Origin: Cristatella mucedo
Lineage: Eukaryota; Bryozoa; Phylactolaemata; Cristatellidae
Length of the DNA stretch: 64,000 bases
Direction of reading: 5' to 3'
Assembly: GCA_009760855.2 (NCBI GenBank)
Contig: WPIO01000071.1
Span: 107,001 to 171,000 of the forward strand
Shown here: positions 32,120-42,359 of the stretch, in pieces
Position numbering within the stretch: position 1 is the stretch's first letter
Layout: each line of letters opens with the position of its first letter
Notes under the pieces: model-generated
What the model was told of the DNA's origin: nothing
The model's input: only the letters and a program-made list of their open reading frames with translations
Databases searched by the model: none
Program-made: the position numbers and the translations under genes

Positions 32120-33500
32120 TGTGTTTCTTTCCTTACTAATCTGATAGTTCTTTAATAATTAATTTATTTTAGCAGAAATATTATCACCTTATATAGCATA
32201 TGCATTTGTCTTATACTTCTAGAACATTATTTAGAAGGAAAGGAGAAAAAGCAAATGCTTGGAAGGAAAGAGTTGAAGATATATTTTACAGACATTCTTT
32301 ACAAAGAATTAATGTACCAACAACTGTTGAAGAACTTAATAAGTTTGTAAAAATATATACTTTACCAAAAGATAATATACCGTTGTTTGATAAGATTTAT
32401 ATAGAGCTTTAAGTTTTGATTATTTGTTACAAGAAGTTGTAACTAAAGCTATTAATCGTAGAATATGTATAGTAAAAGACCATATTTCAAATTATAGAGA
32501 AAACAGAAGATCTGAAATTAAAGAATGGAGTTGGCCTTAAAAACATAAAGAAATGTTATCAATTAATTCAAAACTAGAAAGTGGAGAATAGAATAAATGT
32601 GAACCTAGCTCAAATGATCAAGCTTTTGCGATAAGGATGAAAAGTCTGATGAAAACTAAAGATATTTACGAGAAAGAACTTGAAGAACTAGGTGTTCCAG
32701 AAATTAAAGTAACGGATTTTGATTGCGGAAGATGCGTTGTTCCTTTTCCAAGTTTTTCTGAATAACTATATGGTGATGATATAAGACGTTTATCAGAAAG
32801 TGAAATGTTTTTTTTTTAATTCGGTAGTAATATTCCAAAACTACTTAATGAGACCAAAAATGATTACATTAATAGATTATATAAAATGTTTCAAAGTATA
32901 AGTTTTACAACACCAAGTAGAAAAATTGTTAAGAATGATACGTGGTTGAATGAAAAATTGGTAATTGAAGCTAGGAAATATGATTTGCCTGATGCTTATA
33001 ATGAGCACGAAAGATTAGGTTACAATAGGGATTTAAATTATGGATGTCATGATTTTTGTTTTGGAAATTGTAGTAGATAACATAGGGCAATGTGAGACCT
33101 TCGAAGTAAATACGCAAATGATAAATATAACAAAATACTTTTAGACAATGATAGAATTAAAAGCTGCTTAACTAAATTAATAAGAGTTAAATTCTATTTT
33201 CAATGTATAGATATTTTATTATCTCTTGCAATTACAGTAACCAGTACTTACATTCCAAAACACGAGGATCTTTCTCCTGTAGTAACTGTTTTAGGAAGTT
33301 TAGCAACAATGATAATCTCAATAGATAGTACAATATCACAAGTTGATAGAAGGAAAAGATCTACTCTTCAAGCAAATCATAACTTAGTTTCAAAGATTGT
33401 GGATGCTTTAGATGATGATAAAATAACTACGGAAGAATTCAATGAAATATTAATTGATTCATTAGAAAATATAAGTGATACTAAGGCTTAATAACTTGCA
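32120..33500 (+). pseudogene. AT-rich island 2 with long interrupted reading frame
   Basis: Strongly AT-rich against GC-rich neighbours. An open frame begins at 32200 and shifts frame near 32390. It then runs in one frame to TAA at 33489-33491, interrupted only at 32538 (TAA), 32589 (TAG), 32763 (TAA), 32817 (TAA), 33078 (TAA) and 33093 (TGA). Open runs of about 89 and 130 codons are unlikely by chance at this composition. The C-terminal part has two hydrophobic helices (about 33190-33330) then a charged helical end. That shape loosely recalls two-helix SLATT-type membrane modules, but I cannot identify the family. It may be an endogenised viral or microbial gene, now decayed. Confidence 0.55.
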
Positions 33501-33745
33501 ACTGAAGATTTAATCGCAATTTCAAGCCCAAAAAAGCGGAACCGGAACCATTCGTTCATTCTGGCGCAAATGGCTCGCTTCCAGCCGCCGCCTCGCACCT
33601 GATTACTTCGCGCGGCGCGCCCCCGTCGGCGTAAGATTTGACCGGGGTGGCGACCGCTTGGCAGCGGCGCGACGACCGCTTGGCAGCGGTGCGAGTAGCT
33701 GCTCGCGTCCAGTCGCCAGAGGCGCGAATGCCGCTCGCTCCTGCT
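33500..33745. other. Boundary between AT-rich island 2 and the GC-rich gene copy
   Basis: Composition rises abruptly after about 33530. Contains a short duplicated gaccgcttggcagcggcgcg-like block (33650-33690). No gene. Confidence 0.5.
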
Positions 33746-35113
33746 TTAGCCGCCGCCATCGCTCGTTTCGCAGCGTCGGACGGAGCGACCGCCTTCCGTC
33801 GACCTCGCTATCGCGAACATGTCCTGCTCGAATCGGTAGCCGTCGCTGCCGAAGCCCCAGACGTTCGCCGCGAGAACGGTCAGCAGGCTCTGGTCAAAGC
33901 GGTGGCAGCCGGCGAACTCGGCCGGGCCGCGCACGTCGCACGGCGCCGGGTAGGCGACGGGCGCTATGCAGCGAGAGTCGAGCGCTCAAGCGTAGAACCA
34001 TCGCAGCACCGTGGCGAACAGCTCGCGCGTGTTGACGACGAGGAACGACGCGCCGGTGGCCGTGACAGTGCGCTGCAGGCCCGCCTCGTCGGTGGCGATG
34101 TAGTCGTACATTTGGGCGTGCGTGGTCGACCACACCGAGTGCGTGGGCTCGCGGAACAGTACCAGTCCTCGACGCTCGCTCGCCAGCCGCAGGACGCGCT
34201 CCACTCGCGCCGACGTGAAGCGAACCGACGCGTCGAGCCACCAGAGCGCCCGGTGCTCGGCGAGCGTCTCCATGACGACGAGCGGCTTGAACGCGTACGT
34301 CTTCAGCGCACGAACGTGCTCCGGGTACTTGGCGAAGTCGAAGCGCCTGTACTGGACGCCGCAGAGCGACCGGACTCGGTCGGCCTGCTCCGCCGTCAGG
34401 CCCAGGTCCCAGTACAGGAGGCGGGCGCAGCGGAAGTGCGTCTGGATGCTGTTCACCAGAACGAGACTCTCGTCGAAGTGGTCGGCGCTGCAGCCGGTGA
34501 CCAAGACAAGAGCCCGGCCGAGGTCGAGCGACGCCACGCTCGAAGCGGCGACGGCTCGCTCGCCGGAGGCGAAAATCTCCGCCGCCGCCGTCGAAGGAAC
34601 TCGCAGCGCCTTGGCGGCAGTTCGGCACTAGGTCCTCGGTCGGGCGCCGCCGCAGCAGCACAGCCGATATGCGACCTCGACGTGCGGCGGCAGTGGTTCG
34701 GCGGCCGACGCAGCTGCAGCGTCGTCGCCGTCGTCGTCGGCGACGACGGTGAGAAACCGCAGCTGCTCATCGGCCGAGACGCCGTCGTCAGTGCAGCTCG
34801 CCTCATAGCCCGGGAAGCTCAGGTTCAGAGTCGTTGTAGTCGCCGCCGTCGATCGAGGCAGCGACGCCGACCTCCGGGAGCTCTCCGATGGATCAAACGC
34901 TGCGGACGTCCGCGACGATTCGTCGTCGTACGTCAGCGCCTTGCAGGGCATCCCCCAGCTCGGCAGCAATAGCCAGGAGGACAAGAAAAAGTCTGGCCAT
35001 GGCCAGCGACCAGCTGCCAGCAGCAGCAGCGCCAGGGCGGCGGCGGCGCAGCGGACGACGAACGCTCTCCTCGCCGACAGCGAGCGACCAGCGTTGAACA
35101 GGCAAACGTTCAT
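33746..35113 (-). pseudogene. Glycosyltransferase-like protein, copy 3 (two in-frame stops)
   Basis: One reading frame of 455 codons aligned along its length with copy 1. It has an N-terminal hydrophobic anchor (ALALLLLAAG), CCCGG, DHFDESLVLVNSIQTHF, YWDLGLTAEQ, RRFDFAKYPEHV, WWLDASVRF, ANTRELF-like VVNTRELF and CHRFDQS. It is far more GC-rich and diverged than copies 1 and 2. Stops: TAG at codon 162 (34628-34630), in the linker where copy 1 has Val, and TGA at codon 376 (33986-33988), exactly at the conserved Cys of FYACALD. No frameshift is seen. Either a young pseudogene or sequence errors; Sec decoding of the TGA is not supported, because the TAG also needs explaining. Confidence 0.75.
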
Positions 35114-35219
35114 GACCGACGCTCAGCGGCCGACGAGACTCTCGTTCTCTGCTCGGCGAGTCGGATCTAGGACGAGACGAAAATGAGAGAGAGAGAAGGG
35201 AGAGGGAAGAGCTCCTGAG

Positions 35220-35500
35220 CATAATGGGCGCGCGCTAGCTGGTGGAAGCGCCTTGCCGTCTCGGCGAGCCTCGCCGCCAGTGCCGCCCCCCTCCTCTCCG
35301 TCTCAAGCCGCTCAGCCGGCCCACTGAACGACCGACAGAGCGCTTCTGTTAGGGGTACGCAGCAGCAGCAGCAGCAGCCCGTAGCGTTTGGCAGCAGACG
35401 GTCGTGTTGACAAATTTTTCGTCGAGCAACGTTCAGCTTCGCTGACTTCTGGCGTCAGGGCGAGCCTCGGTGAGCTTATGCAGCTGGGAGCTCTTAGTGA
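35220..35500. other. GC-rich upstream region of copy 3
   Basis: Contains a cagcag run (35359-35377) and no recognised gene. It may include the promoter of copy 3. Confidence 0.4.
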
Positions 35501-35502
35501 GG

Positions 35503-35513
35503 ATCGAGAGAGA

Positions 35514-35576
<63 letters not shown>
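35503..35576. repeat. (GA)n microsatellite
   Basis: About 70 bp of near-perfect GA. Confidence 0.95.
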
Positions 35577-35578
<2 letters not shown>

Positions 35579-36175
35579 CGAGAAGCAGGAACTGCCGCGA
35601 CTTACAGGGCCTTCCTGCCTGCCTGCCTCTGCCGAAATACGTCGGCTCGTGCTATCTATCCGTCGTCCCGTGTGTCCCTATTCCTCTTGGAATTCTCTCC
35701 CCCCCCCCTGCGCTCGGGCGAAGGACTTCTGGGTTTCGCCGCCACCAGCAGGGCCTGAGTGCTCTGGTCGAAAAACCAGACTGCTGGAAAATTTTCCCCT
35801 TAGGCCCTTTCGTAGTCAAGAGTGTTGGGACGACCGTTTTCAGGACTTTATCGGGGAGACATACCTTGACCTCGGCCTAGCCGACTGCTGAGGCCTGCTC
35901 TCATTCGAATGAACCCGATTCGCTGGAAACAATTAGGGCTGGTGGGTGATACGTCACGCGACGGATACCACCAAAACATTCCGAGATCAGGGCGTGCTAA
36001 GAAATAGGCCATAGAAAGTTTAACATGGCTGCAGGCGCTAGCAGTAATCGAAATAAATTTCTTTGCAAACAAACAGTCGTATGCAGCAAACAGCGCTCGG
36101 CGATCATAATCGCTTGACGAAAGACTTTTTCGTTTCATCGGTAAGATACTGCTCGCTCGAAGTCCCACAGCCGGG
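35577..36175. other. No gene recognised
   Basis: Unique sequence. Short frames without motifs. Confidence 0.35.
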
Positions 36176-36177
36176 TA

Positions 36178-36290
36178 TTAATAATAATAACGATTAAGCA
36201 TTCTCACAGCGCCCTAACAGAGCTAATCTGTTTCTAGGCACTTTACGAACGGAACGTATGCATAGCGACCTTAAAGAACTGATCTATTTA
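36178..36290 (-). mobile_element. LINE-A tail, diverged, with compensatory hairpin
   Basis: (ATT)n-like run at 36178-36190. The minus-strand hairpin gtgcctagaaacagattagc then tctgttagggcgc has inner stem ACAGA/TCTGT in place of the usual AGAGA/TCTCT, a paired change. Confidence 0.75.
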
Positions 36291-36499
36291 TGTAAATTCG
36301 CCGGAAAGAGAGCATGTCAATTGGCTAGTAATAGCATGCGAAACCTCAGCCCGAAACCATACACAAATAGGACAATTCACTGAAACGGAGTAGAGGTCGT
36401 GCAAGTGGCGATAAATGGCTACCTCCCGTGTGGGAAAGTCTCGATTGTGGCGTCTTTTGGGCACCACCGCTCGCACCCGCTGAGCAGCTTGAAGGGCTG

Positions 36500-37010
36500 A
36501 TTTTTTTAAAGGTTTCTCGAATTGAATGATGATAAAACTAAATTCAAGTTATGGGCAAAACAAGTGTGATTCAGAAACTGGAAGGGCTGACGCTCAAGAT
36601 CGGCTCTGCCAGCATATGTCCTGTTGAATGTGTACACACTCTAGGTGTCATGTTCCAAAGTGACCTTTCGTAAGACGGGCCACATCAGCTCGACAATCAA
36701 GTCTGCCTGCTTTCAGCTACATAAAATTGCTAACTATCGGGCTTGTTTAGACAGGGACATCTAAGTTGGTCCATGCATTTGTGACATCCCGTCTTGACTT
36801 CTGTAACTCACTGCTTGCTGGACCACTGGCATGGGCAATCAATCTGACGCTTATAGCCGGTGCACAACCGCGCAGCTAGGCTTGTCTGTCGTGAGCGTCG
36901 CAGTTGCCACATCACACCACTTCTCCCTGACCTGCACTGGCCACCAGTTAAGCAATGCATCGACTTCAAGGGGTTTGTCTGCTGAGAGTATAGGCCCAGA
37001 CTGCCTATGC
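36500..37010 (+). mobile_element. LINE-A old fragment
   Basis: Plus strand from the KLNDDKT block (gaatgatgataaaacta) through gttccaaagtgacc and ggtccatgcatttgtgacat to tcaagggg. Many indels. Confidence 0.75.
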
Positions 37011-37364
37011 AGCCTCAGACTCTTGAGGGGCTGACAATAGACGCTCTCGGCGAATTGATGACTCGGCACAACTCAATGCACTGGCGGCATCTATGCGGAC
37101 ATTTATATGGCGCGAACTGCCATCGGCTGTCGGGTAGGTTCGGAACGAACAATTGTTTGACAGTGCAGAGACAAAGCTTACGTGAGCTGCCGGAAGAGTA
37201 CAGAGGGATGGAGAGGGCTAGATCCCGGGCACCGGCAGCCGGCTAGAGTTCATAGACTGGGCTTAGCCGGCAAGGTTTCTGAATCGAGTGCTCGGTGTTG
37301 GAGCCAGCAGACCTGTCGCTTGGTCGCGCTACCCGGCCCGACGACATGTCGTGCGTAGGTCCTT

Positions 37365-37637
37365 CATAGGAGCTCTGTGGTCGCTTGGTAAACCGCAATT
37401 TTGGAACAGGACACCCATATTTCGTGCAAATGCTACAGGAGATAAGCAGATTGAGCCGATTTTGAGCATAAGGCATTGCAATTTCTAAGTCACAATTCGT
37501 TTGCCCATGACTAGGGAGTTGATTTTATTATCATTCAATTTGGGAAAGTTTGCTACCATTGATGAGCATGTGTCAGCAAAATGTGCAGCGAAGGATTTAA
37601 GAGAATTTTACTTGATGGAAGGCTAGGAGAAATAAAT
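37365..37637 (-). mobile_element. LINE-A old fragment, split part 1
   Basis: Minus-strand post-YADD region (tgcccatgactagggagttg, ggatttaagagaatttt). It appears to continue at 39236-39415, so the younger plus-strand copy at 37638-39235 landed inside it. Confidence 0.65.
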
Positions 37638-39235
37638 AGAAGAGCAACTACCGCCCAGTCTCCCTTCTACCATTCCTATCAAAGACACTGGGACGGGTCG
37701 TGGCAGACCAGCTGAACTCATATATCGAAACCTCACACCTTGCTAGTAAGTTCCAGTCTGGCTTTAGAGCTAATTACTCTACAGAGTCAGCATTGCTTAG
37801 GGCATACAACGATATACTTAGGAATGCAGACGTTGATAAAGTGTCTCTGCTTGTTTTGCTCGATCTATCGGCAGCTTTTGCCACCATCGATCACTAAGTT
37901 CTTCTAAAGTGCCTATCGTCTCGCCTGGGCATCACTGGCACTGCTCTGCAGTGGTTCAGGTCCTATCTCAGTGGGAGACTCCAGAGTATTGACGTGAATG
38001 GACAAAGATCATCTGAAGTACCTCTGAAATATGGAGTACCTTAGGGCTCCGTGCTAAGTCCGGTTCTTTTCACGGTTTATACTCTGCCTCTTGCTGATGT
38101 GATTGCCAAGCACAGTCTAGGCTTTCACTTCTATGCAGATGACACTCAGTTGTACCTTTGCTTTGATCCCACCCAGCCTTCGAGCACCTCAAATTCTCTA
38201 AACTCACTTGCTGCATGCATTGATGACATCCGCACACGGATGGCAGCAAATTTTCTAAAACAAAACAATAACAAAACTAACTCAACAGTTATGGGCAAAC
38301 CCAGTGTGATTCAGAGATTGGAAAGGCTGTCTCTCAAAATTGGCACCACCAGCATATCTCCTGTCGAATCAGCTCGAAATCTAGGTGTCATATTCCAAAG
38401 CGACCTCTCGTTAGACGACCAGATCAGCTCAACAGTCAAATCTGCCTATTTTCAGCTTTATAACATTGCTAAAATTTGGGCTTGTTTAGATAAGGATACC
38501 ACGTCTAAGTTGGTCCATGCATTTGTGACATCTCGTCTCGACTTCTGCAACTCACTGCTCGCTGGCCTACCAGCATGTGCGATCAGGCGATTGCAGCTGG
38601 TGCAAAACTCTGCAGCTAGGCTTGTCTGTCGTGAGCGTCGCAGTTGCCACATTACTCCACTTCTCGCCGACCTGCACTGGCTACCAGTCAAGCAACGGAT
38701 TGACTTCAAGGTGTTTTTCGCTCACTTTTAGGTCACTTTATTCTATGGCTCCAGCCTACCTCTCAGATATGCTCCCCCATCAGGCCAAGCATCGTACCAC
38801 CTGCTTTTCGGAATCCAACAGTCTAGAAATACCTCGTACAAACCTCAAATCCTATGGAGACCGTGCATTTAGTTCGTATGATCCCAAAGCCTGGAACTCC
38901 CTCCCGACCTGCGTCAGAACATCCCCTGACCTGACCACATTTAAAAGGAACTTAAAAACACTTATTTAGAACAGCATTTAGTGGGTCCCTGATTTGTCCT
39001 TTACGTGCTTATGCGTGCTGACACTGTGCATGCTGCCACTAACCACATTTGCATGCTGACCCTGTGCATGTCACCCCTAACCATGTTATTCATTTTGTTT
39101 GTTTTTCAAGCATGATTTTACTTACCATTCAATTGCATTTCCATTTGCAGAAAATGTAAAGCGCCTAGAAAGAGATTAAGTTATCTGAGGGCGCTTTATC
39201 AAGTGCATTATTATTATTTTTATTATTATTACATT
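37638..39235 (+). mobile_element. LINE-A copy, 5'-truncated, with YADD
   Basis: Begins at SNYRPVSLLPFLSKTL. RT motifs: LLVLLDLSAAFATIDH then stop, YGVP then stop then GSVLSP, FHFYADDTQLY. The C-terminal domain and full tail (hairpin 39160-39198, (ATT)n 39208-39231) follow. In-frame stops at about 37895 and 38042 and an indel near 38710 make it inactive. Confidence 0.9.
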
Positions 39236-39415
39236 CTCGCGTCATCTGCATAGCATTGAAAGCTTAGATTGCGCTTGGCGATAATATATGAGCATGAGCG
39301 ATTGTATATGCTGTTAAAAGAAGTAGACCGAGCTCAGAGCCTTGAGGTGTCCTTGTATTTAAGTTATTCCTCTGATGACATTTGCCCGTTCAAATCAATA
39401 TTCAGTTCGACTTCA
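39236..39415 (-). mobile_element. LINE-A old fragment, split part 2
   Basis: Minus-strand RT region upstream of YADD (gcgtcatctgcatagcattg, agagccttgaggtgtc, gatgacatttgcccgttc). Probable continuation of 37365-37637. Confidence 0.6.
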
Positions 39416-39445
39416 CTTTCCCGCATTGGGTCGACATGCAATCGC

Positions 39446-40386
<941 letters not shown>

Positions 40387-40670
40387 GGAGTGGCAGACTG
40401 CCGGCCGCCTCGGGCTCCCTCCACTGCGGTCGGCGGAGCGTAGTGCCGAACCGCGGCCGTCGAAGGGTTTTCGCTCGTCGGAAGGGGCGTCACCTAATGC
40501 GACTCGTATGCCTTCACGGCTGCCGTTCGATGGAGTGGCAGACTGCCGGCCGCCTCGGGCTCCCTCCACTGCCGGTCGGAGCATAGTGCCGAACCGCGGC
40601 CGTCGAAGGGTTTTCGCTCGTCGGAAGGGGCGTCGCCTAATGCGACTCGTCTGCCTTCACGGCTGCCGTT
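40387..40670. repeat. 145-bp tandem duplication, 2 units
   Basis: Units begin ggagtggcagactgccggcc at 40387 and 40532, differing at only a few positions. GC-rich; frames in it are not supported. Confidence 0.9.
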
Positions 40671-41285
40671 GGAGTCGCGGCCCAAGCGGCTGAAGAAATT
40701 CGGGCCCGTTAGAGGCAGTTGGACCCAGGAGAAGATCGCCCGCCAGCTGCGCGAATCAAAATGTGTCTAGTTTCATTTTACGGCGTCTTCCTTTCGTAAG
40801 CGCGACCTCGACTCCGTAGGGGTCGCTCGAAGTTACCATTCGAAACCAGCTGGCACAGGGTAGACGGACCTCCACGATAGGTCTCTTCGTAAGCCTGTGC
40901 AAATACCTTAGCAAATAGCCAAGCTCTCAAAAGTCCGTAGGCATATTAAATCAGCACCACGCTGAATAGGCTTGGCAAACAGCTGCACAAGGGGCGGCTG
41001 AGAAGGAACTGGTCCCTTATCCTAAAATTCAATATCCCAATTCCCTTCACCCAAAAGCTAATAGCCTTTGGCTGGAGCTACCGCAGGGCAGCGGACTTGC
41101 TCTCCTGGCGCGGCGACTGGGCCGCTTGGCTCTCACCGAATCTCGCGGCAGGCGATGAACAATAAGGAAGCTGAGCAGCTGAGCTGAGGTCTAAAACCGT
41201 CTCAGTCTCTGCTTCGGCAGATTGACTTGTCCTTTGTGAGCCTGCGTTTCTGAAATCGTGCAAGATGCGACTAATGTCATGTATC
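40671..41285. other. No gene recognised
   Basis: Unique sequence preceding a LINE-B fragment. Confidence 0.35.
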
Positions 41286-41960
41286 TCAGTCTGTAACTCC
41301 ACAAAGTCATAAAGACCATGTGGGTGTTAAGCAGGAGAGTTTTGTATAGCGCACTCACAGCCTAATCGGCTTTCGGTACGCATTCGGTAGCCAACAGACT
41401 TCGTCTCACGCAACAGAGAGAAAGTGGGAAGCATAGCAGAGTCTGGAGAGCAATTGAGGTAGTGAGTGGCATGGAAGTAGCAGCTGAGGACAACTGAAAA
41501 GGATGAACCATAGTCGGCAGTAGGAGAGTAGTTGTCGTTGCTTAAGAACTGTTGAAGCGAGTTCCACAGTCTGGGACCTGCAGAGCTCAAGCTTCTGTCG
41601 CCAATGGTCTTTAAGCTGAGGAATGGGACAGCTAATTTATTGTCCACACAGGACCTGAGAGTGCGAACATGCTTAAACTGATGCAGCAGTTCACCTAGGT
41701 ACAAAAGATCCAAGCCGTGGCAGGCCATGTGGGTCAGCGTAAGAACTTTGCTCTGTATCTGCTGCTCAACCGGCATCCATCCTAGTCCTTTTAGCAAAGG
41801 AGACACGTGCTCAAAACCGCTGGGACTTAAAGACTAGCCTTGCAGCAATATTCATAGTCTGCAGCAGTGGCTTAGTAGCTTTTTTTGGCAGCCCAGCCAA
41901 AAGGGAATTACAATAATTAAGCCGAGACAGAACTAATGGAGCTAGTTAATTTTTCTAGCC
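41285..41960 (-). mobile_element. LINE-B 3' part
   Basis: Minus strand: PKKATKPLL-like block, SPLLKGLGWMPVEQQIQSKV, LYLGELLHQFKHVRTLRSCV, GPRLWNSLQQFLSNDNYSP, RTESRLG and the 3' UTR. Long open frame 41327-41806. No RT core. Confidence 0.8.
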
Positions 41961-41964
41961 ATCT

Positions 41965-42060
41965 TGCATGATACTGGTTGCTACTCGGTTAAGCATGCTC
42001 AAAACACGAGAGATGATTGGGTTCTCTTGCGTTGCCATATAAATAAAATTATTATAGATA
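41965..42060 (+). mobile_element. Possible SINE-B remnant (internally deleted)
   Basis: Starts actggttgctactcggttaa and ends gagatgattgggttctcttg, then ataaataaaattattat, resembling the two ends of SINE-B without its middle. Confidence 0.35.
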
Positions 42061-42120
42061 AATGAAGACGATCACCAAACCACTTCCGGCCGCGTTCATG
42101 GTATCAGCGTTCATGGCGCG

Positions 42121-42160
42121 AGCAGCTAACATTGCGTCGAGCAGCTAACATTGCGTCGTC
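42121..42160. repeat. 19-bp tandem duplication
   Basis: gcagctaacattgcgtcg occurs twice in tandem. Confidence 0.8.
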
Positions 42161-42359
42161 TATGTATAGATTGAGCTCATTTTGCAATGGGCAGTCCTCA
42201 TGCTAGCTAATACTGCATGGTTACGTCGTCGTTTGGTGGGCAGCCACCTCATTTCTTGCTCATCCTGCTATGAGCACTGGGCCCACAGAAAAAAGAGTTG
42301 GCTCTAGGAACAAACATCGCCTTATCAGCTTTTGTGAAGGAGAGGCATCCGACAGTGAA

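Noticed and set aside
33986-33988. Selenocysteine codon in glycosyltransferase-like copy 3
   Set aside because: TGA sits at a conserved Cys, but a TAG upstream also blocks the frame and no SECIS element could be seen.
33638-34972. 444-codon plus-strand open frame
   Set aside because: Antisense shadow of glycosyltransferase-like copy 3 caused by its high GC content; the minus frame has family motifs.
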